Assembly: GCA_030248135.1 (NCBI GenBank) | Contig: JASANC010005780.1 | Coordinates: forward strand, 62,001 to 126,000 | Direction: 5' to 3' | Source of the DNA: Theristus sp. LFF4_11 | Lineage: Eukaryota; Nematoda; Chromadorea; Monhysterida; Xyalidae | DNA: 64,000 bases | Shown here: piece after piece, positions 23,763-35,433 of the stretch | Position numbering within the stretch: position 1 is the stretch's first letter | How the letters are laid out: every line of letters starts with the position of its first letter | Made by a program: the position numbers and the translations under genes | The notes under the pieces: model-generated | Seen by the model: only the letters and a program-made list of their open reading frames with translations | Database searches by the model: none | What the model was told of the DNA's origin: nothing

Positions 23763-24124
23763 AAGGTGGGGTATCTGCCTGAGGACTCAACTCGAGACAA
23801 AAGAAATTTTTCAGATATCTAGATATTTTTATAAGAAAGTACAGTTTTAATTTTTAATGGGAATTTTTTTGTTGGTTTAATTTTTTTATAATTAATTGGT
23901 AGTTTAAAACTTTAATAACAAATTAAACAAAAAAGGCTCAGATGAAATATAGCTCTGCCCGGCGACAAGGAAAGTTGAGCATGGAAGATTTCGATTTGGG
24001 GTTCTAAGAAAAACATAATTACTAATCAATAAACAAAAACAACTTAAAAAAAAGAATTGAAAACTCGTGTGCGAGAATAACATAACCAGCTGCGTGCGAC
24101 AAGGACAATGACACCGCTTTAAAA

Positions 24125-24365
24125 TTTCGTGGGCCGCAATCGTCCCAGGCTGCAATCGTCCCGGGCCGCAATCGTCCCGGGCCGCAATCGTCCCAGGCCG
24201 CAATCGTCCTAGGCAGCAATCCTTTAGGCCGCAATCGTCCAGGCCGCAATCCTTCAGGCCGCAATCGTCCTAGGCCGCAATCCTTCAGGCCGCAATCCTT
24301 CAGGCCGCAATGCTTCGGCCGCAATGCTTCGGCCGCAATGCTTCGGCCGCTATCTAATGGGCCGC
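24125..24365. repeat. GGCCGCAATCGTCC minisatellite, right array
   Basis: About 14 units of 15-17 bp with core GGCCGCAATCGTCC, grading into GGCCGCAATGCTTC. It is the inverse of the 22560-22785 array, about 1.3 kb away. Together they form the arms of one foldback unit. Confidence 0.85.
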
Positions 24366-24966
24366 AATCGAACGCACGCCCGTGTGTGTACACACACGCA
24401 CGTGTGAAGCAAAATGCCGAACACGCAAAGCACAGAAACACAGTTTGTTTGTTTTCGGTCGCGCGTTTTGGTTTTGCACCGTGACTCTGAAATTTTTGAT
24501 TCAAAAATCACTTTCTGTCATTAACAGTAGTCGCGATCATCATCTCACTCGTCCGTTTTCAGCATTTGCGTGCCAAGGGTATTCCACAGAAATGGACAGA
24601 ATTCGCTGGGCACGTATATTTCAAACAGGTTTCTAATAATCCCCCATGTGGGATTATTTGTGGGGGGATTATTCGGAAACTTGTCGTGGGGGTGGGGGTT
24701 TATTGGTGGGGGGGGGGGGAATTAATGGTGGGGAGGGGTTTAATGGGTTTAATACGGTACTATATGGGGTTTGGTTAATTGCTAACTTGCTAAATATCTT
24801 TTCTTGGAACTAAGATCTTCTTTTTCTTTTTCTTTTCTTTTTCAAACTTTCTTTTTTCGCGAGGTCTGTATTCTGCATTCTGTAAAAAGTGACAGATTTA
24901 AACAAACATGCTGTAAATATGAGATTTCGGAGTATGCCGTTTGGTTGTTACCGCATCCACCACATA

Positions 24967-25154
24967 CAGTCTAACTCTATAGCATATGATCCAACTACAC
25001 TGTAGCTGGTTGGTTGGTGATCGTGATGCATGCATTCTGTGCAAACCAAGCTCCGCCTCTCCTCTCCACAGCCTGTGCCTGCACAGAATGCATGCATCAC
25101 GTGGTCACCAATCAATCAGCTAGTTGGATATGTTATGGAGTTAGAATCAGACTG
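24967..25154. mobile_element. MITE, CAGTCTAACTC termini
   Basis: CAGTCTAACTC at the left, flanked by TA, pairs with GAGTTAGAATCAGACTG at the right, followed by TA. The pairing continues through GATCCAACTA/TAGTTGGATA and GATGCATGCATTCTGTGC/GCACAGAATGCATGCATC. It is 188 bp, non-coding, probably a mariner-type MITE. Confidence 0.75.
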
Positions 25155-25364
25155 TACATTTGTACATGTACAGTGTACTTTTAAAGAAAAGATTGTCAAA
25201 AACATCTGACGTTTTTCATTGAAAACACTGCCAAAATCAGAAACATGAGAAGATTCTGCAGGTTCAGCTGACAGTGAATTTCCCTTTGCTTTGTTCAGTT
25301 CTTGGATAATCAATGGATGCTCTTTATGGATAATCAATAGTCACTTGTGTGTGCCATGCGCAAA

Positions 25365-25600
25365 GTTTTTACAGTATGTTTGTTAAAACCTGTCAATTTT
25401 TGGAAAATGCAGAACTCGCAAAAAAATGAAGAACATGATTGCAGTTGCAAGGATACATATTTAGCCACAATAAAATGCTGTGTTCGAAACATGCGGTGTT
25501 CGATTTGAAACCGGATGCATACGTTCTTCTCACTGTAATCCAAAGTGTCACAAGCTGTATATTGCAGAAAAGATGACAGGTTTAAAGAAACATACTGTAC
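25365..25600. repeat. Imperfect inverted repeat
   Basis: TTTACAGTATGTTTGTTAAA with CCTGTCA and GCAGAA words near 25368-25415 is the inverse of TTGCAGAAAAGATGACAGG...AAACATACTGTA near 25560-25600. A third related copy is near 24875-24930. A weak, degraded MITE-like repeat. Confidence 0.5.
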
Positions 25601-25698
25601 GTAATAAATATACGATATTGCAAGCAATGTAACAGTAAAAATCAAAATCAATGTTTGCTTTTGATTTAAAAGGTTTATGCCCAGGTTTTATGTTGGTT

Positions 25699-26447
25699 CT
25701 AAAAAGTAACACGGCTCAGATTGTGCGTGTTCTGTCGGCCCATGAGAAGCCAAAGCAAATGTGCTGGCTGTGTATGGCAAGTGACAAAGATGGGCAGACT
25801 CGGCCGCTGCTGTTGCACGAGCGCATTGAACGATGATGGTGATGGTGATGGTGCCGCCTGTTGCATGGACGCTGCGGTTGGCGCCCCCAGTTGAGGCTGC
25901 TCACAGTTGCCCTCGTTCACTCTGGTGCACGCTGAATTTGCACTGGCCACCGACGGCGTTCGCGGCCTCGTTTTGCCTCTGCCGCTGTTTTGCGTTTCTT
26001 TCTTCTCGCCCGATTTCTGATCGCCACGATCTGCTGCTGCCAGCGATCGCCGTTTCGTCTTGTATCGACGATTTTGAAACCAAATTTTGATCTGAAACAG
26101 CATACACTGGTGCGCACGTTTCATTCGTGTGGCATTGTGCACTTGAAAGTGTCGCATGGCAGATTCGTGCCCACCTGCTGTTCAGTGAGTCGCAGACGTG
26201 CAGCCAGCCGTGTCCTTTGCTCGCCGGTGACGTATCGTGCCGCAGCAAAGTGCCGCTCGAGTCCAGCCACTTGTGCCGCAGTGAACGAGCATCGTTTGCG
26301 AACGCGTCCACTGGCAGTCAGCCAGCTGGTGCCACAGAGCCCCGCTGCATTTTGCGCTCGACGCCGTTGCCCCACTGCGCTGCACACGACTCGCTGAGCG
26401 GTTGCACCACTGTGCTCTGTGCTGCCGCCGCTGTCCGTTGGTCGCAT
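25699..26447 (-). CDS. NK-type homeobox transcription factor (NK3/bagpipe-like)
   Basis: Two exons, 26447-26175 and 26091-25699, join in phase 0 (666 nt, 221 aa). The splice falls inside the homeodomain, after residue 44. The N-terminal part reads RKRCSFTAAQVAGLERHFA and continues through RYVTGEQRTRLAARLRLTEQQ. The recognition helix after the splice is IKIWFQNRRYKTKRR, with the invariant W, F, N and R of helix 3. RYKTKRR after the Asn is typical of NK-class proteins, and the whole looks most like NK3/bagpipe. Position 45 is Ile rather than the usual Val. The tail is rich in Gln, Pro and Ser. The start is the first in-frame ATG of the exon; the frame stays open upstream, so another 5' exon is possible. 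It would bind DNA in the nucleus and regulate cell fate, by family. Confidence 0.85.
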
Positions 26448-26512
26448 CTCGTTTCGTTGCTGATACGCTTCATTTGACCCGATCTCTCTTTTGCCTGATA
26501 GTCAAATTGCAC

Positions 26513-27577
26513 TAGTTAGTCAGTCAACATTTGAAAGTTTTTCTTGATCTTATAGCACAATCATTAAAAGCATTATCAGCAAACAAACCATCAGCTCTGA
26601 GCAGTGACTCGATTGAGAACAATGGCCACTTGTTCGTCTTTTCATCATTCGAATACATTTTCAACGGCTACCACAACGATCCTACAGATGAATTCTTCAA
26701 AATGAACCGCTGAACAAGTTTTTGTACTTGCGGGTGAATTGGACTACGGTAAGGCTCAAAGTTGACTTTCTCCTCTTTGACAGCCAACATTCATTAGTTT
26801 TTCAGCCATAAAGTGTGTGTGCCGTTTGAGTCAACCTGGGAGGATGTAGCCGTCATTAAACGTGACATACGATAATGTTGTTTCGGCATTTTTTTGCAAC
26901 CAAGCAGATGGTTAGTTTTATGTTGTAATCATTTGCAAAAGCACCAACTCTCATATAATCAGCCAATTCGCGCTGATTTGTGCTGCGAAAATAACAACAA
27001 GCGGATATTGCGCAATAAAATGCACTTTGAAATATATGTTTGAAATAATGGGGCACCCGATGGAGATTGTGGTGGTGTAACTGCGTGGGATTACAATGGT
27101 TACATGTGGACAAATTTCCGGTTAAAACGCAGCAGAGCGTTTTTATCCTAGTTTGCATTTTGTTCTTTTGGTGTGATCATTTACAAGGAATTCTGTTGCT
27201 TCGGCGTCGCCGATTTAGTAAGTTGTTTCATTTGATCTGCAACTATTTTAGTTTTCAAAAAGTAACAAAAACGCTCCGAACAATTGAAAAAAGACCGCAT
27301 AACATTTCAAAGTAAATGTTTTTTCAAGTTGATGAGGCAACCCACTGGAAGAGTTGGGTTTTGATAAAATACTTTCTCAACCCACGCCTTGTCACACGAA
27401 TTCGCACAAAGCATCGAACGTCTTTATTTAAACAGAACATCCAATTCCAGTTGCAATCACCATGCGCAGCAGCAAAGAAAAAATAAACAAATCTACTGGT
27501 CGCAAATGCCTTGTGCACACGTGTAGTACCGTACATGTGAAGTGTGTTCGTTGGAATGCTTTTTGTTCTAACATGGT
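26513..27577. other. Intergenic, no gene seen
   Basis: This is the space between the homeobox gene (5' side) and the GPCR stop (3' side), both on the minus strand. It would contain the homeobox promoter. Short open frames lack motifs, no splice-consistent exon chain was found, and no transposon termini are visible. Confidence 0.4.
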
Positions 27578-29993
27578 TTAGCATTCGGTGAGCGCAGTGA
27601 GCATCCCGGTTGACGTATGATGCAAAGCGGCGTTTCCCTCCGGCTGTTGAGTTTTTCGATAAACTGGCTGCTGTTGGTGTTTTCGAATGTAATAATGATT
27701 TTTCGAGCATTTGGAATTGCCCTTTGGCGATTGAGAGATACTTTCAGAGTCAGTGATCTCGACTTCGGCCAACGGCGGCGTCTTGTGTTGCCTGAGCGAC
27801 GGTGCACTGCTGCTGCTGTTCGTGGTGTGCGGCTGCAGTGGCTGTCCGAGTGTGGCCGTGCCCGCAGTGTGCCTGCCCGTCCCGTGCCTGCCCAGTGTGG
27901 CGTCATGCGCCTGCTCCCTTGCGCTTGTCGGTCGTCGCCAACAGAAAATCTCGCCAAACTCGCGTTGAAAGTTCTTGTTCATGAAGCCGTACAGCACCGG
28001 ATTGACGCAAATGCTCGAGAGACCGAGCAGCTTGCACAATTCGTCGATGACGTTCTTCGAATCCTGAACGTGATTCTGATGTTTAGTTGCTTGTAAAAGG
28101 AATTTTTTTGCATTCAGAATTAAAAAATCGCTCGCTTGCAATCCAGTCTTCTACTACTTGACCATTCGGTGCTAGTCCACCACCAATCAGCAGTGTGTCA
28201 ACACGCATTGCAATCTTGCCTCGTCAATCCAATCGTCCCAGCGGACGCCGAGGTCGAACATCAGCGACACGACCGAGAACGGCAGCCAGAGAATCCCGTA
28301 GGAGGCAGCCATCCACAGCAGCAAACGGCTGGTCCGCTGGTGTCTGCGGCGCTGGTTGTGCTGCTGCTGTGTCTGCTGCTGTTGCTGGCGCTCCGTTGAG
28401 TCGCATGTGGTGCGCGGCTGCTCAGAGAACTCACTCGGAAAGGTGCTTTTAGTGAACTTAACTTTAGTCATTTTTATGAGTCAAGATTCGCGTTTCATCC
28501 TCCAAAGGGAATGTTGTTTTTTAATGACTCGGTTCCAGACCATCGTGGTAAAATTCAATTCAATTCTCAACTTCTAGTTTTGCAACCTCTGCAACGAATC
28601 CATCCAATTTCCCCAACCAAGTGGAAATGACTGGTTTCTTTGCGGCGCGACGGCGCCGTCTGTTGTGCACGGTGCAACAGCGCAACGCCAGCGCCCTGCA
28701 TCGCCGATGTGCTCGAGCATTTCATGGGCGGCGCTGGCTTGAAGTCTGCAGTGACTGAGAGGGCACTGCTGTGCGCCCTCAGCGCCGCTGCTTGCCGCTC
28801 GAGGTACAGCGAAAGCTTCAGGTTGAACACAAACAACGCGATCAGCGGAATCAAGTAGAGAAAGATCAGCTGCATGCCACCGACCAACGCGGACACAACG
28901 GCTGAACTCGGCGCTTGACAGAAGCCGAGCTCGTAATCGGCTGCATTCGTTACGTTCTGCACAAAGATTGAAACTGAAATATGTAGGTTCTACAACTGAT
29001 GGCTGAAAATTGCTCTCAGCCTCTATCGTAAATTCCGTACATGACTACCGTTTAAAAAAGTCAACTGTGTTGCAAGCAACCAACTGTGCTGTTCGTAAAG
29101 GATTAGAGATGCGCACCAAAAAGACGGGAAACGAGTTGAAATGGTATGTGACGAGCAGTGGGACACTGAGTGCGCCAGCAAGCAGCCAGATGCAAGCAGA
29201 CACCATGAATGGCAGAAGCCACCTGGGCATGTTGCACACGCTCCGGCTGCTACGGCGACTGCGGCGAACGTTGTAGTAGCTGTGAGCAATTGCATACTGG
29301 ACATGATGAAATCACATTTGCAAAACAACCTGTCTCACGAAAACTGCCACAAGCACATGTGCAAGCATGTGCCATTAAGCGAATGCTCGTACAATGTACT
29401 GTATGTCGCACTAACCGATCAACAGCCATGGAAGCAATGGTCAATGTTGAGCAGTAAATGTTTGCTGCTGGCAGTGAGTTTGCCACTTTGCAGGTTGCCT
29501 TTCCGTACGGCCACAGTCCGCTGCGACTTGGCCACCAGAGAAGTGGGGGCACAAGTAGAGCAAGGATCAGATTTGCAGCGGCCAGGTTGACGATGTAGAC
29601 GTTGTGCGAGCTGCTGCGCATGGCACGAGAACGTAGCACGGCATACACAACCTGTGATTGGCTCAACAAATTTGCACTGCAATGGAGCAACCACGCAATT
29701 TGACAGCGCAATTTTTGAAATTCCATGGGCAAAGAAGAAGACGCGCTGACCGATGCGTTGCCGAAGACGGCCATCACGCACAGCAGCCAATAGGCACACG
29801 CGGTCATCGTCAGCCAGAAGTCGCTGAACCGGTTGAACCTGGGCATCAACAGCGTTTGCACGTATTTATGCAGACACGCAGGCTCGTAGTAAACGGTGCC
29901 GTTCGTGGCGCGACCGCAGTCAGTGCTCCATGGGTAGATCGCCATGGTGGTCGTTGCACTCGTGTTATTGGTGACCGTGTCCACCTGCAACAT
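27578..29993 (-). CDS. Rhodopsin-family GPCR, neuropeptide receptor-like
   Basis: Six exons: 29993-29751, 29651-29416, 29279-29117, 28956-28618, 28417-28205, 28075-27578. They total 1692 nt (563 aa), in phase. The extracellular N-terminus has Asn-glycosylation sites (NNTS, NGTV). TM1 includes LCVMAVFGNAS, and TM2 carries VYIVNLAAANLILALLVPP. A Cys before TM3 sits in ATCKVANSLPAANIYC. TM3 ends with ASMAVDR (a DRY variant). TM4 has RWLLPFMVSACIWLLAGA. TM6 has ILWLPFSVVSLMF, and TM7 has SSICVNPVLYGFMN (NPxxY as NPVLY). Loop 3 is long with a Gln-rich run, and the C-tail exceeds 100 aa. These features fit peptide receptors of the NPF/NPY/FLP type; the ligand is unknown. The start may instead be the ATG at 29945, since a TTGCAG acceptor overlaps the first ATG. 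The donor of exon 3 and the acceptor of exon 5 are the least sure. Confidence 0.88.
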
Positions 29994-31625
29994 TTATGAT
30001 TTATTACGCAACAAGCGACCACGAATTCACTGCAAACCAATAAACAACCGAGCACAAATAAAGAGCAAAGTGCTTCACTGCAACAATCCACAGCCACCAA
30101 ACGCCCGTCACTGTCTACTGTACGGTCATGATCACCGTCTGTGATCGACAACGAGGATGGTGACAGTTTTGAACAAAAAGCAAAAGCAATTGCAACTTGC
30201 TGAAATACACTGCGCCCTCTGTCAGTTGGCTTGATATAAACACTCGGAGGGTGCCCAGCGTCGTTTAGGTGGACAGGGTATGAATAAAATATAAAGGTCA
30301 GCCTCAAACGAATGTGCCACAAAGTTAGGCAATTGCTTGTGAACACGTCGCGTGCAGACGCATGACAGCAAAAATTCAAATAGACCAATTGCACAGCCGA
30401 GCGACACACGGAACACTAAGTGCTCGCATGATAATGTGCGCCCAGCTGAATAAAAAACGTTTGACAAATGCCGCGAGATGCTCTGCCTTTTCTCACACAT
30501 GTGGCACACATTGAAAGTTCGCATATTTGTCGTGCATCTCGTTCAATGGATGCGTTGTGCATATCGATGCGGTTGTTATGGGTGATGGATGGAGCGTGAT
30601 GGTGCATGCACGCATGTTACACTTACAGCACGCCCTCGGGCAAACGTGTCCTGCACCAGATGCCACATAAATCATCAGCATGTCATTACCAGTGATTTAC
30701 AAACAATCAAACACTTCAATTCCGAGTCATAATCAATGGGATTTAAACGACCTGTGTAAGACTTTTTTTTGAATTTTGGGACGTAAAAACAAGTTTAAGA
30801 ACGCAGACGCAGCTTGCCATGAACAGAAATAATAATACACATGTCCTTTTTTTATGAGAACAGCAGCTGGCAGCGTTCAAACTTCAAGAGGCTCAAAACA
30901 CTTCGGTCGTATGCGATATGGCTATCGCATTTTATAACGTGTGTGCATTACACACTCTGATCTGAATAAATAATCCGTGAAGAAATAACTGTCACTTGCG
31001 AACTTTGGCGATTCTTTTTTGAGGAGGGAAAAACAAAATACACGTGCTGATACGGTTTTCAAACTCCAACATCAAAGTTTTTCTGAATAACCAATCACAA
31101 ACATTGTATCTTATCATTGCATTTGCTGTGTGTTTTTCTATTACGTTATTCAGCAGCATTGAGAGTGTTTTGAGGACGTCAGATGCAAACATTAGCACAT
31201 TGCCAAATAAAACTAGAGCTTTCATAAGAGTTTATTATTGTCGTGTCTATGGTTGAAAAGAACGGATGCTCTGCATGCAAGGCATACAATGCCACCAATA
31301 AGCACACACTGTACACGACGTCCCATTGTCACTGCCGAGCCGATTGATCATCTTGTGCTTTCATGTTTTCAATGAAAACTCTCATGGCCATGTTTACATC
31401 GTTTTTTTCACGTGCAAGCACAATTTGTAAGACCTGCTGTTGACGTCTTCAGTGATAGATATCAAACTGGAAATAATCAAACTGACGAAATCAAAATCAT
31501 TTGTACATATACCGTAATATTGCGGAAAAAGTTGAAGTTGACATGTTTATGCAGCAAGTAAAGTTTAAAAAATAAGTTGATGAAAAATAAGTGAGTCAGA
31601 AAGTTGGCGAGAAAAATGGAAAGAA
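29994..31625. other. Intergenic, probable GPCR upstream region
   Basis: Open frames here are short and lack family signatures on either strand. An untranslated first exon for the GPCR may lie here, given the acceptor-like TTGCAG at its start. No transposon ends are visible. Confidence 0.4.
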
Positions 31626-32036
31626 CAGGGTGAGCCAAAAAAGTTCCAATTTCAAAATTTCCAATTTCACTGGCTTGTGTGGGGTGGGACCTTATGGTTA
31701 AAAATTTGGAACATTGTTAAAACATTTTAGTGGGAAGTTTTTTCTGATCTAAATTTTTATTGGCTTACACGTTTCAGTTCAGTTTAACAGTGCAGTATCA
31801 AAAAAATAGCAATTTTTGACACAAAAAGCAATGTTCACAAATAATCTGGACTGGATTTTTCACTGTAGAAAACAATCAGAAAAAAATCAGAGTGGCAAAT
31901 TGTGGGCATTGAAAAAATAAAAAATAATTTGCATTTGAAACTACAAAATCCGCAGTGTTCCAATTTTCAGCTCTAAACATCTCAGCACAAGCCAGTGAGA
32001 GCATTTTAAAGTTAGAATCTTTTTTGGTTCACCCTG
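31626..32036. mobile_element. MITE, CAGGGTGAGCC family
   Basis: CAGGGTGAGCCAAAAAAGTT at the left and TTTTTTGGTTCACCCTG at the right are inverse. The next words CACTGGCTTGTGT and ACAAGCCAGTGAGAGC also pair. The right arm matches the ends of the 9996-14087 element closely (AGCTCTAAACATCTCAGCAC). About 411 bp, a deleted derivative without a transposase. Confidence 0.75.
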
Positions 32037-33193
32037 TACAAAGCTAGGGTCGGTTCATGTATGCAAGTATCTGCAAATGTAAACAATGTGCGGTAAAGCC
32101 TGAAATTTTCAGTTTAAGATTTTTTTGTGGGCACCTTAAAAGCGCCGAATGGACAGAATAAGCAAATCCGATCACGTTGCTTGTGTGTATGTCTATATTT
32201 TGTCTACTTCTTCTTTGGGTGGACACGACACCCGAGTAATCAAAGATGGTTTGCTATCTTTCAGTTCTCTGAAGCCATGTTACATACTAATCCAAACGAA
32301 GCGAAACAAGTGTGGACGCTATGATGAAGTTAATAAAACACACTGAAAATTAAATCAAGTTCACTTTGTTGAGTCTCGTGAGCCAAAATGGCTTGCTTTG
32401 TCAAAAAAATGGGAGTCTCATCACAATGACAAAAAAAGTTCTTCGAGCATTCAGGTGTCTCACGAACAATGTCCAAATATAACAAAATTAGCTTCGTTAA
32501 CTTCAGCCATCCGAAACATGCAAGTGACACAGCCGACACTCATTAGTGCCGTGCCACCTGCTGCATGTTTAGCCATCGTCCGCGTGCACAAAAACTTTCG
32601 ATGCGCCTTTTATTCTGAGTGGATGATATTTTCGTGATATTTCACTGTTTCTCAAAAAGACGCGCCCGATCGAGAGAGTGAAGCAAGGAATACATTGCGA
32701 GCAGAAGATGAAAACCACATGTGCGCAATGGACACGCAGCGCAACATGTGGCAAACTCAATTTGAATGTAAAACGCTTCTCCAAGGCGCGTCGCGTCAAT
32801 TTCTAAACGTTGACGTGAACTTAGAACACACTATGTACACTGGCTGTCTGTTCTCTGTTGCGCCATGCGGGGGAGAGTTTACACTTTGAAGTTGAACCTT
32901 CGCTCAGCTATGTACAGCTTTTATGCTAGTAATGCTGCGCTGTAGAAGAACCAACTGATCAAGCCGGTTTGTTGTCTTGTAAGCTAACGGTTGAAAAAAA
33001 CGAAAGCCCCCGTTTTTGCAATTCACATTGCGTTTTTCTGGTGACAAGGCAACAGCAGCAGCCGTAACGAAGGATTACTCAGAATTCACAACTGGTGATA
33101 CTGGTCACAACTTCGACATTTTCAGTAAATTGGATTTCTTTCTCAGAATAAATTATAGGCAGCTACTTTTTACTGTATCGTTTTTATACAAAA
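32037..33193. other. Intergenic upstream of the zinc-finger gene
   Basis: No gene is recognised; short frames on both strands have no motif. The last few hundred bases would include the promoter and 5' leader of the zinc-finger gene on the plus strand. Confidence 0.4.
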
Positions 33194-33226
33194 ATGAACC
33201 TAGCGCAGTCTCAAGTTCAACGTTGA
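33194..33226 (+). CDS. Upstream ORF of the zinc-finger gene (10 codons)
   Basis: ATGAACCTAGCGCAG... encodes MNLAQSQVQR and stops at 33226, two bases before the presumed main start at 33229. If the leader includes it, it could reduce main-frame translation or set re-initiation. This depends on the transcript start, which is not known. Confidence 0.3.
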   Translation: MNLAQSQVQR

Positions 33227-33228
33227 GA

Positions 33229-34981
33229 ATGGATTGGGACGACATTCCGACGCACGACCTGACTCAGCCGAAGGCTCTGGTGACGGACGAGCTCGACGGC
33301 GAGCACGATGCCAAGCAGGCACGGGCATGCCAGTTCCGGTGCACACACTGCGGCCTGCTGTTCAACCACCGGACGACGCTGCAAGCGCACATGCGCGTCC
33401 ATGGCGAGGCGGACACGTACTCGTGCACGAAGTGTGCGCAGCGGTTCGCGTGGTTTGCCGCCTTGCAAGCGCACATGCACGATCACGCAAGTCCGTTGCG
33501 CTGTTTTTGTGCGTCGTAAGCCATCTGCGACACGCTTTGCGGTAATGCTGCCGCAAATTAGTACGAGTCGTATTATCGTGTGCGTGCGTCTCGTCCTGTT
33601 TATTCGCACATGCATGAATTTTGATAACTTTGATCAAATCCTGCAAAAATCGCGCTGAACGAGCGGATAAATTTGTTTTCGAGACGTTTCAGTTATCGGG
33701 TATAACCAGCTTTAAAACCATACACATTTTCAGTTCTGCAAAGCTTCTTCAATATTCAAGCACCTTTCGTCTGCGCGCGCACCATGTGAAAATGAAAATC
33801 ATGCTGTTATTGAATGTAACTTTCGCTGAAGATTGGGAGATTACAAATGCAGCTTCGTAATCATTCTTTTTGGGCTTTGCAACACTGAGAAAAAGTGTGA
33901 CACGGAGTTGATCACACAGGCTGCAGCGACTGTTTTCTCTCAGTGAATATTGCCCTGCTCAGTAGGTTTGAATAATGTGTTAGTCACACAGCAGCAAACA
34001 ATTTTCATTTGTGGCATCACGCACGCCACATTGCGTATAGAGGGTGTCATCTGTGAAACAAGGTTCACACTCTTTGGCACATGCGTCTGAAGTCTGAACA
34101 TGCAAAAAATTACCACAAAACAAAAACACAGGAAAATTGAAAATCAGGTTACCAGAAAACCGCGCACACCAAATTCAATAAAACACGCGTCGCGTTTTGA
34201 ATTGAATTTTTGCGTAATATGCATATTTATTTGCACATTGCACGTGCACTTTTTCAAACCAAAAGTTAGTTGCGTTATTTGATTTTTTCAAAAGTCAGTT
34301 AAAACCAGTTTTTTGGCATCTGATAGCCTTTTGATTTCAATCTTAAAAATTGCAAAATTTAATTTGAATTTTAGAGCAAAAGGGCTACAAATGTCAGTGC
34401 GGGCAGACGTTTCTGAAGTACACTGATCTGCTCTACCACGAACACCCGGGCGACCTGACGCGCGAGTTGTACGACCAGGCAGTGGACGCACAGGTGCGTG
34501 CTTGTGTGTGCCCCAACTGTACCACTACAACGCTTGTGTAAGCAGCCAATCAGCGTTGTGTGTGTCATTACCAAAGCAGCCAATCAGCGTTGAGTGTGTC
34601 ATTACCAAAGCAGCCAATCAGCGTTGAGTGTGTCATTACCAAAGCAGCCAATCAGCGTTATACGTGTCATTACCAAAGCAGCCAATCAGCGTTGAGTGTG
34701 TCATTACCAAAGCAGCCAATCAGCGTTGTGTGTGTCATTACCAAAGCAGCCAATCAGCGTTGCGTGCTCAGACGCAGCAACAAGCGGCTGTCTCGTTCAA
34801 CGTGTTGACGACGACCCCGAGACGCACGTACTTCTGCGAGTACTGCACGAAAGCATTCAGCGACTCGCGTCAGCTGCGCAACCACCAATTGTCGCATCGC
34901 ACAGAGCGTGCCTACCGCACTGTGGCGCCGGTCAGTCGAGCGAGACACAGCGCTCGAATGCTCGCGTTAGATTTTGACTGA
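33229..34981 (+). CDS. C2H2 zinc-finger protein, four fingers
   Basis: Three exons: 33229-33490, 34375-34493, 34772-34981 (591 nt, 196 aa), in phase. Finger 1: FRCTHCGLLF, then HMRVH. Finger 2: YSCTKCAQRF, then HMHDH. Finger 3: YKCQCGQTFLKYTDLLYHEH, with a short CxC knuckle encoded by exon 2. Finger 4: YFCEYCTKAF, then HQLSH. The N-terminus is acidic (MDWDDIPTHDLTQ); the C-terminus is basic (RARHSARM). ATG 33229 is chosen because it opens a polar, charged N-terminus right before the fingers; an in-frame ATG at 33016 lies in non-coding-looking sequence. It is presumably a nuclear DNA-binding protein, with no closer family recognised. Intron 2 is almost filled by a 34-bp tandem repeat that runs up to the acceptor. 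Confidence 0.8.
34542..34761 (+). repeat. 34-bp tandem repeat with CCAAT motif, seven copies
   Basis: GCAGCCAATCAGCGTT followed by a TGTGTGTCATTACCAAA-like half recurs at exactly 34-bp steps from 34542; the seventh, partial copy ends about 10 bp before the splice acceptor. The copies are almost identical, so the array is young. It occupies most of intron 2 of the zinc-finger gene. Confidence 0.92.
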
Positions 34982-35414
34982 CACACGTCGCTGTGTCTTT
35001 TGTGATTGTCTGCAGCACCACTGAAAGTTCGTTGAAAAGCACTGACTCTGCAGTTGCTGTCGCACTGATCAAAACGGTGCTTCATACGTTATTCGTTTCG
35101 CATTCTGCTGTTATCGACTTTCGGTTTTTCGATTGATCATGGCCTTCTGTCCTCTATTCCTTTTTTTAAAAATAGATCGTTGTTGAAAAGAAAAAAATTC
35201 ATAAAATATAGTTTTTTAATTCCAAGTTACATCACGAATTTGTATTTTAACGACAATTAGCTGGAATGATTTGTCTCATTTTACATGTTCTGCGAGATTG
35301 CGACACTTTGAATGCTAATTTTGAAAACTCGCTTATAAAACAAAGAGTAAATTGTATCACCAACACACGGTAAATTGCACAACACAAGCGTATCAAGAAA
35401 CAGACAACAGATGA
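34982..35414. other. 3' flank of the zinc-finger gene
   Basis: This is the space between the zinc-finger stop and the foldback element. An AAATTCATAAAATATAG stretch around 35195 is AT-rich and may hold the polyadenylation site, but no clean AATAAA is seen. No other gene is visible. Confidence 0.35.
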
Positions 35415-35433
35415 CAGTAGTGTACGTGGCACG

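Larger units (their letters stand above)
22272..24759. mobile_element. Nested TIR element, TACCGTATTAC family
   Basis: TACCGTATTACC at the left and GGTTTAATACGGTA at the right are inverse ends shared with the 18190-18628 MITE. Next come AATAAACCCCC-type and GGGGGTTTATTGG-type words. The inside has inverted GGCC-rich minisatellites (22560-22785 and 24125-24365), a copy of the GGTTGTTAAAC MITE (23111-23762), and a segment related to the TTGTTCCAGAGC repeat. No transposase is recognised. Confidence 0.65.

Noticed and set aside
30416..30681. His-rich minus-strand frames upstream of the GPCR
   Set aside because: Short, overlapping in two frames, with low-complexity composition and no splice link to the receptor.
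34542..34761. CRISPR-like array of regular repeats
   Set aside because: The 34-bp units are contiguous without unique spacers and lie in a eukaryotic intron. It is a minisatellite.
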